A stretch of DNA of 35,307 bases, taken from assembly GCA_945921465.1 (NCBI GenBank), contig CAMEKS010000009.1, positions 1 to 35,307 of the forward strand, written 5' to 3'. This DNA comes from an uncultured Clostridia bacterium (lineage in GTDB: Bacteria > Bacillota > Clostridia > Christensenellales > UBA1242). The notes under the pieces are model-generated. The model was given only the letters and a program-made list of their open reading frames with translations, was not told the origin of the DNA and ran no database searches. This document shows, in pieces, positions 1 to 9,048 of the stretch (positions are counted from its first letter, which is position 1; each line of letters opens with the position of its first letter). A program made the position numbers and the translations under genes.

Positions 1-479
1 CATTTGATGGGTTAAGTATAGCTTGGGCTGTGATAGAATATATATCCAATCATTATAGGTGTAAAACATTATTTTCTACACACTTTCACGAATTAACAGA
101 ACTAGATGGCTTGCTAGATGGCGTAAAAAATTATAAAGTTCTAGTTAGAGAGTATAATAACAATGTGATATTCCTTAGAAAAATAGTAAGAGGGAGTGCA
201 AATCAAAGTTTTGGAATACAAGTGGCAGCACTGGCTAAATTGCCTCAGGAGGTATTGGATAGAGCATCACAAATTTTACATAATCTAGAGGAACACGATC
301 TTAATCAAAATTTAATTGCAGAGACTACCAATAACGACACTGCTGAATCCAATGTCAAGTATAGACGAGGATTGAACGAAATTGCAGGGATTTTGAACGA
401 CCTAGATATTAATACTCTAACCCCATTAAGCGCATTCGATACACTAATTCAATTAAAAGGATACATAAATAAGGACTAA
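1..479 (+). CDS. mutS: DNA mismatch repair protein MutS, C-terminal end (partial)
   Basis: This is the last part of MutS, the ATPase that recognises mismatches and recruits MutL. The reading frame is open from base 3 and the gene starts outside the window. The first visible residues, FDGLSIAWAVIEY, match the MutS ABC-ATPase region just after Walker B. STHFHELTEL follows, holding the conserved His of the TLFSTHYHEL motif. Next come a beta-rich stretch (VREYNNNVIFLRKIVRG), the SFGIQVAALAKLP dimer and helix-turn-helix region, and a short tail. The stop codon lies 2 nt before mutL and the mutL ribosome site is inside the mutS end, so the two are almost certainly cotranscribed and translationally linked. 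Confidence 0.97.
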   Translation, partial: FDGLSIAWAVIEYISNHYRCKTLFSTHFHELTELDGLLDGVKNYKVLVREYNNNVIFLRKIVRGSANQSFGIQVAALAKLPQEVLDRASQILHNLEEHDLNQNLIAETTNNDTAESNVKYRRGLNEIAGILNDLDINTLTPLSAFDTLIQLKGYINKD

Positions 480-481
480 TT

Positions 482-2458
482 ATGTCAAAAATAAACATCT
501 TAGACAAATCAATATATAGCTTAATTGCTGCTGGAGAGGTCGTAGAGAGACCCAGAAGCATAGTAAAGGAGTTGTTAGAGAACTCCATTGATGCGGGAGC
601 CACCAATATAGTCATAGAGATTACTAATGGCGGGCTAGAAAGTATAAAAGTATCTGATAATGGATGTGGAATAGCAAAAGAAGATTTGCAGGCAGCTTTT
701 CTACCACACGCTACTAGCAAGATAAGCAAAGCGGAAGATCTAGAACACATAGGCACACTTGGTTTTAGGGGCGAGGCATTATCAACTATTGCCGCCGTAT
801 CCAAAGTAACGATGATAACTAAGACTGAAAACGCTGATTGTGGCAATATTATCAAAATTAGCGGTGGTGAAATTGAGTCAATAGAACCAATAGGCTGCTC
901 TAACGGAACTACTATTTATTCCAAAGATATTTTCTACAATATCCCTGCCAGACGGAAATTTTTGGGTAAACCTCGCAGTGAAGAGGCAGAGATAACTAAC
1001 ATTGTAGCTCGAATTATTTTATCTCACCCAGACATTGCTATTGAATATGTTTCTGACGGAAAGCAAATTTACAAATCAACAGGTGCTGGACTATTTGATG
1101 CAATATACTCTATATATGGCAAAAGTGTCATTAATAACTTAATAGAAGTTAAATTTGATCGTGATGGCATCAAAGTATGGGGTTATGTTGGCAAGCCGAG
1201 TTTTGCTAAGCACAATCGAACATATCAGACTTTGATAGTAAATGGTAGATATGTTGTCAATCAGACTGTATCAACTGCAATTTTCAAATCTTTTGAAAAC
1301 TATTTAATGAAGAATTTATTTCCATTCTTTGTGCTTAATATGGAATTGGATCTTAGTGAAGTAGATGTTAATGTTCATCCTAACAAGATGGATATTAAGT
1401 TTGCCAACACTAAGAAAGTATTTGAGATAATGCTGATAGAGATTTCGAAAGTGCTTCTGGATTCTATTAACTTAGAAAATGTTGTGATGACAAATGCAGA
1501 AAGTGTTGAGATGAATCCCAAAATAAATCTTAATAACTTGCAAGTAATTAACGATAACGAAGGCATCAGTTATAGCAAAAATATTATAGATAACCAAAAT
1601 ACTGCTATTAATAGCGTAAAAGACAACACCACATCATATATTAGACCACAAGAAGTATTGATAGAGAATGATATCATAGATAATAATAAAGATAAAAACA
1701 CAAAGTTTTCATTTGATTATAATCAAAAATTTGATATTTCGCCTATTGACAACTTCAATGGCGAATATGTTCTGCATTCACCTAGCGATGTTGAACAAAA
1801 AATAACGGAAATATCTAACAGAGCGCAACTTGTTATTGCTGATGATAGCAAGATACAGGACGCATCTCAAATATTGAATGATAGTAATTATCAAGTAATT
1901 GGCACTTTATTTGATACATATATTGTGTTGCAATTTGCAGATTATATTTATCTTATAGATCAGCACGCAGGGCATGAGAGGGTGCTATTTGACAAATTAT
2001 GTAAAGAGTTGAAAGATGGTAGCGTTATAAGTCAGCCATTGCTTATTCCTTATACTTTTACAACTAATAGTATCGAAACATCATTTATGCTTAATATTCT
2101 AGATGAGATTAATAATTTAGGCTTTGAAATTGATGAATTCGGAAATAATGTTTTTCGAGTATCATCTGTCCCATTAATATTAAAAAATATTTCACTAAAA
2201 AACTTTTTTGCTGATATACTGAAAGATATTAATGCTCCAAAATTAAATTTGTCAGAGATTGATGTGATATATGATTTCTTGGCATCTACTGCATGCAAAC
2301 ATGCTATTAAAGCTTATGATAAATTAGATAAATCTCAGATTGATTTTCTGTTAGAATTGCTTAAGGATACGCCAGTATTATTATGTCCTCATGGTAGGCC
2401 AATAGTATTAAAGATTACAGAAAAGGAAATTGAAAAGTGGTTCAAAAGAATAGTATAA
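482..2458 (+). CDS. mutL: DNA mismatch repair protein MutL
   Basis: MutL couples mismatch recognition by MutS to strand incision and removal. The N-terminal GHKL ATPase shows IAAGEVVERP with KELLENSIDAGA, then DNGCGI, ATSKI and GFRGEALSTIAAVS. A low-complexity Asn/Asp-rich linker (about residues 330-460) joins it to a C-terminal dimerisation and endonuclease domain. That domain has a DQHAGHE motif at residues 493-499, ACKHAIKA near 603 and CPHGRPI near 634, the signature of endonuclease-type MutL in organisms without MutH. The second Glu of the DQHA(x)2E(x)4E motif is Asp504 here. The ATG start has AAGGA about 6 nt upstream. The length (658 aa) is normal. The last 22 nt overlap miaA. Confidence 0.97.
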   Translation: MSKINILDKSIYSLIAAGEVVERPRSIVKELLENSIDAGATNIVIEITNGGLESIKVSDNGCGIAKEDLQAAFLPHATSKISKAEDLEHIGTLGFRGEALSTIAAVSKVTMITKTENADCGNIIKISGGEIESIEPIGCSNGTTIYSKDIFYNIPARRKFLGKPRSEEAEITNIVARIILSHPDIAIEYVSDGKQIYKSTGAGLFDAIYSIYGKSVINNLIEVKFDRDGIKVWGYVGKPSFAKHNRTYQTLIVNGRYVVNQTVSTAIFKSFENYLMKNLFPFFVLNMELDLSEVDVNVHPNKMDIKFANTKKVFEIMLIEISKVLLDSINLENVVMTNAESVEMNPKINLNNLQVINDNEGISYSKNIIDNQNTAINSVKDNTTSYIRPQEVLIENDIIDNNKDKNTKFSFDYNQKFDISPIDNFNGEYVLHSPSDVEQKITEISNRAQLVIADDSKIQDASQILNDSNYQVIGTLFDTYIVLQFADYIYLIDQHAGHERVLFDKLCKELKDGSVISQPLLIPYTFTTNSIETSFMLNILDEINNLGFEIDEFGNNVFRVSSVPLILKNISLKNFFADILKDINAPKLNLSEIDVIYDFLASTACKHAIKAYDKLDKSQIDFLLELLKDTPVLLCPHGRPIVLKITEKEIEKWFKRIV

Positions 2459-3384
2459 ATTATAATTGTATAATAATAATTGGACCAACTGCATGCGGCA
2501 AAACAAGTCTGTCAATAGAACTAGCGAAAACTCTAGAATCTGAGATCGTCAGTGCAGATAGTGTCCAAATATATCGTGGGCTAGATATTGGCTCCGCCAA
2601 AGTGACAAATGAAGAGATGTCAGGAATCCGTCATCATATGATTGATATAATTGATGCTGACGAATCTTACAGCGTTTCTCAATATAAAGCGGATGCCACA
2701 AGTGATATAGAAGGAATAATGTCACGAGGCAAAATGCCAATAATAGTAGGTGGAACGGGATTCTACATAACAGCATTACTTAACGATAATAATTATGGAG
2801 ACACTCCACCTAATAACGAAATAAGGAATAAATATGCTCAAATTTTAGCAGAAAAGGGTGCCGCATATATACATCAACTTCTTTCACTAGTTGACCCAGA
2901 GTCGGCTGCTACACTACATCCTAATGATACAATGCGAACTATCAGAGCACTAGAAATATGGGAAAGTACTGGCAAGACGAAATCTGAATGGATCAAAATA
3001 AATAAAGCAAAAAAATACAATTCTAACTTGCGGCCTTTAATTGTCGGACTTAATCTATCTACTAGGGCAAAATTGTATAATAAGATTAATCGCAGAGTTG
3101 AAGTGATGTTTGAGAATGGATTGGTGGGTGAGGTAGAGGGCCTCTTGCGTAGAGGCATTGCTTGGGAAGCGCAATCTATGCAAGCGATTGGATATAAGGA
3201 ATTTAGGCCATATATAGATGGAATAATCAACTTAGAAGAATTGAAAGAAGTGATTGCTCTCAATAGTAGGCATTATGCTAAGAGGCAGTTGACATATTTC
3301 AACAAATTCCCTCAAGCCTTTTGGTACAATACAGACCAAATGACCAACAAAGAAATAATTAAAGACATATTGGCAAAATTATAG
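2437..3384 (+). CDS. miaA: tRNA dimethylallyltransferase MiaA
   Basis: MiaA transfers a dimethylallyl group from DMAPP to N6 of A37 in tRNAs that read UNN codons, giving i6A37. The P-loop is GPTACGKT, followed by SADSVQIYRGLDIGSAK (the DSxQxY motif), a conserved HH pair (RHHMIDI) and IIVGGTGFYI. The length of 315 aa is typical. The GTG start lies inside the mutL end and has AAGGAA about 10 nt upstream, so expression is probably coupled to mutL. MutL-MiaA adjacency is common in bacteria. MiaB, the next enzyme on the same nucleotide, is encoded elsewhere in this window (20338-21663). No clear terminator follows. Confidence 0.97.
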   Translation: MVQKNSINYNCIIIIGPTACGKTSLSIELAKTLESEIVSADSVQIYRGLDIGSAKVTNEEMSGIRHHMIDIIDADESYSVSQYKADATSDIEGIMSRGKMPIIVGGTGFYITALLNDNNYGDTPPNNEIRNKYAQILAEKGAAYIHQLLSLVDPESAATLHPNDTMRTIRALEIWESTGKTKSEWIKINKAKKYNSNLRPLIVGLNLSTRAKLYNKINRRVEVMFENGLVGEVEGLLRRGIAWEAQSMQAIGYKEFRPYIDGIINLEELKEVIALNSRHYAKRQLTYFNKFPQAFWYNTDQMTNKEIIKDILAKL

Positions 3385-3545
3385 TATAATTATAAATAAA
3401 TGATTTTATTACATTTCGTTGATTAATATAAATAAATTATTTGTAATTAAATTAATAATTTTTAATGCCTTTATTGGTTATATTTTATAAAATTCATATT
3501 AATCACTTAAGAGAATTTGGTAATATTGAATTGATAAACAAAAAA

Positions 3546-3572
3546 AATTGGGCAACATATTGTTGTCCAATT
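3546..3572 (-). terminator. Intrinsic terminator of tRNA-Trp
   Basis: A 12-bp stem with one G-T pair (AATTGGGCAACA / TGTTGTCCAATT) has a 3-nt loop. On the minus strand it is followed by a run of T (the A-run at 3541-3547 on plus). It sits 13 nt beyond the 3' CCA of the tRNA, so it probably ends that transcript. Confidence 0.85.
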
Positions 3573-3584
3573 TTGTATTAGTAT

Positions 3585-3659
3585 TGGCAGGGAAGAGAGG
3601 ACTCGAACCCCCAACCTACGGTTTTGGAGACCGCTACTCTACCATTGAGCCACTTCCCT
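3585..3659 (-). tRNA. tRNA-Trp (anticodon CCA)
   Basis: Read on the minus strand, the 7-bp acceptor stem AGGGAAG / CTTCCCT closes a full cloverleaf. The anticodon stem GCGGT/ACCGT carries the loop CTCCAAA, giving anticodon CCA (Trp). The T arm contains GGTTCGAGTCC. The discriminator base is G and the 3' CCA is encoded in the DNA. It stands alone between miaA and rnhA on the opposite strand and has its own terminator. Because it reads UGG with A36 and A37, it is an expected substrate of MiaA and MiaB. Confidence 0.97.
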
Positions 3660-3773
3660 ATGAGCTTATGTGTAGTATACAATAATTAAAGGAAACTTGT
3701 CAATTATTTATATAAATTAATTAATTTATTTTTGCTGTTCTAAATAATTTGATATACTCTTAGTGATAATAAG

Positions 3774-4020
3774 ATTATCTCATTATCTCTAATTATCTTA
3801 CAACTACTTTTGATAATATTCCTTGGTCGCAATCTATGACTGGTTAAAGTAGTTAAAATATATATGTAGCAGCATTATAATCTATGTGTTACGCTGTCGC
3901 TCGCAACTTATCAAGATAATCGCTAATCGGCTATTACTAACGTAATTCTGGTTGAATAATCTTTAGTTATGCACTTGTTACCCCATCGGCTACGTTTGTT
4001 TATCGTTTGAGATAATTTTG
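3774..4020. repeat. Degenerate copy of the modular palindromic repeat family
   Basis: This non-coding stretch keeps recognisable pieces of the repeats seen intact at 9049-9357 and 27783-28169. ATTATAATCTATGTGT at 3874-3889 matches the head of the 79-bp module. GGTTGAATAATCTTTAG near 3949 resembles the conserved flank GATTGAATTAACATCAG. Positions 3796-3862 match 27955-28020 and carry their own inverted repeat, ACTACTTT / AAAGTAGT. The hairpin ATTAC-taac-GTAAT is also present. The stems are more decayed than in the other clusters. The remainder of 3660-4157 is AT-rich, with no further gene recognised. Confidence 0.55.
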
Positions 4021-4107
4021 ACTAGGTATATTTGACTATATTGATGCATTTATATATTGCGTCAGATTATTTTAGATTTGTGGTTAATTTATTATAGAAT
4101 ATATTTT

Positions 4108-4136
4108 TTGAGATTAATATTTAGATAACATTATAT
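4108..4136 (+). promoter_or_regulatory. Possible rnhA promoter
   Basis: TTGAGA and TTATAT are separated by 17 nt and lie about 20 nt before the rnhA start. The match is modest and other AT-rich hexamers are close by, so this is tentative. Confidence 0.3.
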
Positions 4137-4157
4137 GATAGAAAAGTAGGGCGTAAT

Positions 4158-4622
4158 ATGAAAGATATAATATTATATACAGACGGGGCTTGTTCGGGGA
4201 ATCCTGGAATAGGCGGATATGGATATGTATTGATGTATAAAGACAAGATTAAGGAGTTCTCTGGGGCAGAGCCAATGACTACTAACAACCGTATGGAATT
4301 AACGGCAGTTATCAAGGGGCTTAACCAAATCAAAGAACCTTGTAATGTTACAATATATACCGATAGTGCTTATACTATGAATGCTTTTGACCAAGGATGG
4401 ATAGACAAATGGCAGCTAAGCGGTTGGAAAACTGCCAATAATAAACCTGTTAAGAATGACGATTTATGGCAAGAATTATTGGCTGCGATTGCTAGACACA
4501 ATAGTATTAAATGGGTTAAAGTAAAAGGTCATGCTGACAATGTATATAATAACCGTTGCGATAAATTAGCAACGGGTGAGATAGAGAAATATAGACTAAA
4601 TCATTCTACTATTAGTCAATAA
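4158..4622 (+). CDS. rnhA: Ribonuclease HI
   Basis: RNase HI cleaves the RNA strand of RNA-DNA hybrids, for example R-loops and replication primers. The four metal-binding carboxylates are present: Asp9 (YTDGACSGNPG), Glu47 (NNRMELTA), Asp69 (YTDSAY) and Asp135 (NNRCDKLA). His125 lies in VKGHADNVYNN. A basic WxxGWK-like segment (WQLSGWKTANNKPVKN) matches the handle region of the E. coli type. The length of 154 aa is normal. The ATG has a weak AGGG about 7 nt upstream. It is a single-gene unit with its own downstream terminator. Confidence 0.96.
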   Translation: MKDIILYTDGACSGNPGIGGYGYVLMYKDKIKEFSGAEPMTTNNRMELTAVIKGLNQIKEPCNVTIYTDSAYTMNAFDQGWIDKWQLSGWKTANNKPVKNDDLWQELLAAIARHNSIKWVKVKGHADNVYNNRCDKLATGEIEKYRLNHSTISQ

Positions 4623-4664
4623 TCAATTAGAGTTAAAATATATTATATAATAAGACAGTTGATT

Positions 4665-4711
4665 AACAACAAATGTTTAACTAGGATGTATATTTTCATT
4701 GTTGTTTTTTT
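4665..4711 (+). terminator. Intrinsic terminator of rnhA
   Basis: AACAACAAATG pairs with CATTGTTGTT (one bulged A) around a 21-nt loop, and a run of T follows on the plus strand. It lies 43 nt after the rnhA stop. Confidence 0.75.
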
Positions 4712-4770
4712 GATTTATTTTAATTAGAGTTGATTTATTATTAATTTATTCAATTACCAATTGTATAATA

Positions 4771-4812
4771 AAAAAACTTCGCTAAAATTTATGATTTAGT
4801 CGAAGTTTTTTT
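4771..4812 (-). terminator. Bidirectional terminator between rnhA and the ABC exporter operon
   Basis: ACTTCG (4776-4781) pairs with CGAAGT (4801-4806), with further CTAAA/TTTAG pairing inside. Runs of A upstream and T downstream allow termination on either strand. It lies 5 nt beyond the stop codon of the minus-strand permease. Confidence 0.8.
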
Positions 4813-4816
4813 TGAA

Positions 4817-6859
4817 TTAATATGATTGTTTACGAAATATAAGCCTACTAATATTGTTGATTATTATTATAGACAATATCATATAGATTAGACTAATATA
4901 AAAGTTTTGAATAGAATAAGAAGTTGTATCAAATAATGCGTGCAAAATATTGTTATTTGTATTGTAGTTATTAGTATAGAAATATTTGGCTAAATTAAAG
5001 TTATTAGATGGTAATGCTGTCATATATATCAATTTTATTTTGCTAAGACCATATATTCCTAATGAAGTAGAAATTGTTGCAATAATAGAGGATGAGTATT
5101 TCTTAAATATGGAAGAAACCAAGAATAACAAACTGGCATAACCTACAATAGCCACAATCTGACAAAGCAGTAATATTATGGATGCAATAATTGGTGATAG
5201 TGTTATTACTGAATTGGCATTAAATATTGTAACAATATTAGATGTAGGCAACCCAAACTTAATCAATCCAATAGCCAACGAAATTAAATAGGTTAGGACT
5301 AATAACAAACTATTAACAATAATAATTGACCAAAATTTTGTTTTCCAAATTTTATTTCTTTTGTTTGGGCTCATTATTATTAATTTTAGAGTACCGTTGT
5401 AATTTTCGCCTGCTATAGTGTTGCTGATCATAATAGCCATAAATATTACTATTATTGCACTGGCCAACTTAATAACAAATTGGGCATAGTCTAATACTGA
5501 AATATCAGAATTAACCTGATAATTGAATTGATATAGGTTGCTATCGGTATTAGTGTAAGTATTGGTATCTATATTATATTTGGCAAGCGTAACAATACTA
5601 CGACTATTATATATTTCACTTTCGTCGATGTAATCACTATATACACTAAAATTCTGATAACAAGCCAGCGAAATTGAATTGTTAATTAATTCAACAACCG
5701 AATTTTTCAATTCAATTTGATTAATGATCCCAGTTTTCAATTGCTCAAAATTGTTGTGAGAATGAGCCATTTCTATCTCATTTTTTATTACAGTTAAATT
5801 ATTATTGGCGATAGGAATGTAAGAATTAATGGATTTTACCTGCTCATTAGATAGGCTAATAATAGTAAAGTGGTCTACAAAGTTTTCAAAAGCAGTCAAG
5901 AAATTAATTTTGTTAATACTTTCTATCAGTGATAGATGAGCTTGTCTAGTATTAGATTCTAGTGTTAATTCTTGCAAAGCATTTAACTTATTTTCTAGAG
6001 TAGTTACTATTTTTTTCTTACATAATATCATTTTATAATCAAACTGATTAAGCTTAGAATAAAAACTAATAAATTGATCAAGGTTGGCAGTAAATGAGGA
6101 ATATAAATTGTTTGCTTGAGTTACAGAGAAGTATCTAGAAGTTGTGCTATCCATATAATTACGATAGCTGTAATAAGATTCCACAATATTATCATAATAC
6201 AAACCAATTGTGTAATTGACAAAATTAATTGATCTAGATGCACAATCATCTAATAAATTCTGTAATTTATTATTAACTAATAGATTATATACATTGATTC
6301 CTCTACTAGAATTATTAGAACTAATCTGTTCCTCACAAGCACTTGCTAATTGACGCACTTTGTTAAAATACACATCATTAGTAAAAGATGCATTAACACT
6401 AATTTCATAGATATAATCGATGCTCACTAAATCACCAAATGAGGTAAGTGATTCGGCAAAGGTGTTAAGATTAGTGGTTATTAATTTTGCTTGATTATTA
6501 AGAGTAGTATTTTCGCCGGCATTTTTATAAGCTTCTAATAACTCAAAATCAGACTTAATTTGGGTGGACAATTGTATGATAGACTCTTGCCTATTATTTA
6601 GTTTGGTATAATATTCTAACATTGATTGCGCTTGAGCAATAGATTGAGTTGTACTAGAATTAATTGAGGTATTATATTCCGTATATAATTCATTAACCGT
6701 AGATGCCTCTATAGAATATTCGTTGTTATTATTGATTGGGGTAGGGCTGAATAGGAAAAATGAAGCTACTATAATAATTGCGATTATGCAACTACAAATA
6801 AGTAAACATTTGCTTCTTATATTCTTAGTCAACTCTAATTTCAATAAATTTTTCGTCAC
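4817..6859 (-). CDS. ABC-2 type exporter permease with a large extracellular domain
   Basis: This 680-aa membrane protein is the likely partner of the ATPase encoded just upstream. It has one N-terminal membrane segment (about residues 18-37), then an Asn/Ser-rich, helix-forming stretch of about 415 residues (40-455) predicted to lie outside the cell. At least five C-terminal membrane helices follow. Between the first two of these, AGENYNGTLKLIIMSPNKR matches the ExxxGTL motif of ABC-2 permeases. This is the layout of YhgE/Pip-like or bacteriocin/multidrug ABC-2 permeases; the substrate cannot be read from sequence. The GTG start shares one nucleotide with the ATPase stop (TAGTG), which implies translational coupling. 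Confidence 0.85.
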   Translation of the reverse strand: MTKNLLKLELTKNIRSKCLLICSCIIAIIIVASFFLFSPTPINNNNEYSIEASTVNELYTEYNTSINSSTTQSIAQAQSMLEYYTKLNNRQESIIQLSTQIKSDFELLEAYKNAGENTTLNNQAKLITTNLNTFAESLTSFGDLVSIDYIYEISVNASFTNDVYFNKVRQLASACEEQISSNNSSRGINVYNLLVNNKLQNLLDDCASRSINFVNYTIGLYYDNIVESYYSYRNYMDSTTSRYFSVTQANNLYSSFTANLDQFISFYSKLNQFDYKMILCKKKIVTTLENKLNALQELTLESNTRQAHLSLIESINKINFLTAFENFVDHFTIISLSNEQVKSINSYIPIANNNLTVIKNEIEMAHSHNNFEQLKTGIINQIELKNSVVELINNSISLACYQNFSVYSDYIDESEIYNSRSIVTLAKYNIDTNTYTNTDSNLYQFNYQVNSDISVLDYAQFVIKLASAIIVIFMAIMISNTIAGENYNGTLKLIIMSPNKRNKIWKTKFWSIIIVNSLLLVLTYLISLAIGLIKFGLPTSNIVTIFNANSVITLSPIIASIILLLCQIVAIVGYASLLFLVSSIFKKYSSSIIATISTSLGIYGLSKIKLIYMTALPSNNFNLAKYFYTNNYNTNNNILHALFDTTSYSIQNFYISLIYMILSIIIINNISRLIFRKQSY

Positions 6860-7806
6860 TAGTTATATTCCTCTACCCATGATTTGTTCATTGCTTTTCT
6901 TTGCAATATTTCGTCTAGCAATTCCGACAAAGGACGACTTATTACTTCTACTTTGAATATATTGATTTTGTAATCAGTCAGACGTTTAGTAATTTTCTGT
7001 TCGTTTTCTTTTTCTGTATATACTAAGACTTTGTTACCACATAGTGCAACTTTTATGCCCATTTCATTAATGATTATTTTCCCTGCAAAGTTAGGATAGT
7101 CTACGGTAAACGCTAATTTGTCATCTTTGGCACCAAGTTGTCGTATAGAATCTATGCTTCTTGTCTCTAGTATTCCGCCATTATTAATAATTGCTATCGT
7201 GTCACACAACTCTTCTATTTGTCCTAAAACTTGACTAGATAATATAAATGCAATGTTATATTTCTTAGCCAAAAGCCTTATTAGATTCTGCTGATCTATA
7301 ACTTCTTTTTGTTTCATTCCAGCAAAAGGATCATCTAGAATTATAACCTTTGGATTGGTTATCATAGCATTTACTAAATATAATTTCTGGCGATCAGCTT
7401 TAGTGTAATTTTTTAGTTTTGTATTTGATAAATGTTCAATGCCAACTATTCTAAAGACCTCTAATATGTCTTGTTTGCTATAGTTGCCGCGTAATTGAGA
7501 AAATAATGCGACATTTTGCAATCCTGTCATATTAGGAAACATCTTAGGGGATGTGATATATCCAGCAATATATTGCATGGCTTTAGAATAATTATTTTTG
7601 AATGAATAAGTATTGATGATAATATCGCCGTTTTTAGGAACCAATGAACCGCATATAGCACGCAAAATAGCAGATTTTCCAGAAAAAGAAGGCCCCAGAA
7701 GACCAAAAATTTCTCCTTCGTGAATTGTGAAGGATACATTATTGATAACTAGTTTTTTACCAAAAGATTTTGATAAATTCTTTACTTCTAGAACAGGAAT
7801 TCCCAA
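6859..7806 (-). CDS. ABC transporter ATP-binding protein with degenerate motifs
   Basis: This 315-aa protein has the fold and length of drug- or peptide-export ABC ATPases. Walker A is intact (GPSFSGKS, 38-45). Walker B reads VIILDDP, so Asp159 stands where the catalytic Glu normally is. The signature LSGGQ is replaced by YTKADRQ (134-140), and the H-loop His of SSHxL is Gln192 in SSQVL. Such a protein may hydrolyse ATP slowly or act mainly by binding it. The start is a TTG with GGACGG about 9 nt upstream; no better in-frame start was seen. It is the first gene of a two-gene operon with the permease at 4817-6859. Its substrate is unknown. Confidence 0.88.
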   Translation of the reverse strand: MGIPVLEVKNLSKSFGKKLVINNVSFTIHEGEIFGLLGPSFSGKSAILRAICGSLVPKNGDIIINTYSFKNNYSKAMQYIAGYITSPKMFPNMTGLQNVALFSQLRGNYSKQDILEVFRIVGIEHLSNTKLKNYTKADRQKLYLVNAMITNPKVIILDDPFAGMKQKEVIDQQNLIRLLAKKYNIAFILSSQVLGQIEELCDTIAIINNGGILETRSIDSIRQLGAKDDKLAFTVDYPNFAGKIIINEMGIKVALCGNKVLVYTEKENEQKITKRLTDYKINIFKVEVISRPLSELLDEILQRKAMNKSWVEEYN

Positions 7807-8047
7807 TTTTTATTTCCGTCCAAATTTTATTAATTTTCTTAATTGCTTCACTTATTATAGTTGTTGCTTCTTATTTATTTCCAAATTTCGAATTATGTTG
7901 ACTATTCAATATATTTCTTAATTTTACAAAACAATACCCATCCAATAGTTGTAATATAAATTTTGTGCAGTATTGCGAAGAAAAGGAACACGATCAGCAA
8001 TAGTATATTTTATTTATTTATAATTAGTTTAGCATATAGTTTTTATT

Positions 8048-8076
8048 TTGACAAATCATATTTGTCCTAATTTAAT
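8048..8076 (+). promoter_or_regulatory. Promoter of the VTT protein gene with an overlapping palindrome
   Basis: TTGACA (8048-8053) is followed 17 nt later by TTTAAT (8071-8076). A perfect inverted repeat GACAAAT-cat-ATTTGTC (8050-8066) covers part of the -35 and most of the spacer, a typical position for a repressor operator. The bound protein is unknown. Confidence 0.6.
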
Positions 8077-8117
8077 AATACTAATATTTAAGAATCTATA
8101 TAGGGGAAACTAAACTA

Positions 8118-8993
8118 ATGAATGACAAAACAAAACGCATCTTGAATATAGTGGTATCCATAATTCCAATATTAATAATGATAGTTGCAATAATTATAAG
8201 TAATATGCCAACGATTAAGATAGTTCTAAAATGGGTTTTGCTTCTTTTAATTATTATTTCTTCTATACTAATGTTATTTACGCGAAAACATATAAAACCC
8301 ATTATATACAAATTTATTGCTATTGTCGCTTATTTGACCTCTTTTGGATTGCTAATCTATTCGTTTCTATATAAATATGATTTAACAAAATATTTTTCAT
8401 CTATTACTGCTATCAAAGAATTGATACTATCTAGTGGAGCAATGGGTGGCATTATATTTATAATTATACAAATAGCCCAAGTTGTATTTTTACCTATTCC
8501 TGCTGTAGCACTGATGATAGTTGGTATCATAGTCTATGGGCCAATTCGAACATCTATATTGTGCATTATTGGGGTGTTGTTAGGCTCTTATCTTTCTTTT
8601 ATGGTTGGCAAAACTTTTGGTTACAAATTTATTAGTTGGGTAGTTGGTGAAGAAAAAGTAACAAAATATTCTAATATATTAAGAAACAATGGAAGATTAA
8701 TTCTAACACTTGTTTTCTTGTTTCCTATGTTACCAGATGATTTGTTCTGTATGATAGCAGGTATTTCACCAATGACATTCAAAGAGTTTTTTTTGATTGC
8801 AACGTTAGTGAGGCCAATCACAATTATTGTTTTGTGTGCTTTTGGCGGCACATCCATACTGTCGTTTGACAATCCTTTAGGTATAATTATAACAATTAGT
8901 ATATTAATTATCGCTATAGTTTTTGCCACTATAATGATTAAGAAAAATAAAAGGGTAAAAAGTTTGTTTCTAAGAATGAAAGTTATTAAATAA
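8118..8993 (+). CDS. TVP38/TMEM64 (VTT domain) membrane protein
   Basis: This 291-aa integral membrane protein contains a VTT/SNARE-associated (DedA-related) domain. After two or three N-terminal helices, the core shows FLPIPAVALMIVGIIVYGP, then a glycine-rich helix (GVLLGSYLSFMVGKTFG), RLILTLVFLFPMLPDDLFCMIAG and a final helical pair. The family is linked to lipid scrambling or membrane homeostasis in other organisms; no substrate can be assigned here. The C-terminus is short and basic (KKNKRVKSLFLRMKVIK). The ribosome site AGGGG lies about 11 nt before the ATG. It is monocistronic, with an operator-like palindrome in its promoter and a terminator that overlaps its stop codon. Confidence 0.85.
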   Translation: MNDKTKRILNIVVSIIPILIMIVAIIISNMPTIKIVLKWVLLLLIIISSILMLFTRKHIKPIIYKFIAIVAYLTSFGLLIYSFLYKYDLTKYFSSITAIKELILSSGAMGGIIFIIIQIAQVVFLPIPAVALMIVGIIVYGPIRTSILCIIGVLLGSYLSFMVGKTFGYKFISWVVGEEKVTKYSNILRNNGRLILTLVFLFPMLPDDLFCMIAGISPMTFKEFFLIATLVRPITIIVLCAFGGTSILSFDNPLGIIITISILIIAIVFATIMIKKNKRVKSLFLRMKVIK

Positions 8994-9048
8994 AAAGCAC
9001 CTAACACTAATAACCACAATTGGATTAAAAGTGTTAGGAGGCTTTTTT
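8992..9048 (+). terminator. Intrinsic terminator of the VTT protein gene
   Basis: CCTAACACT (9000-9008) pairs with AGTGTTAGG (9030-9038). Past one A-A mismatch the stem continues as AAAAAGC / GCTTTTTT. The T-run at 9042-9048 ends exactly where the repeat module at 9049 begins. Confidence 0.9.

Noticed and set aside
409..855. A 148-aa minus-strand reading frame over mutS-mutL
   Set aside because: It runs through conserved MutL ATPase motifs on the other strand and shows no family motif of its own.
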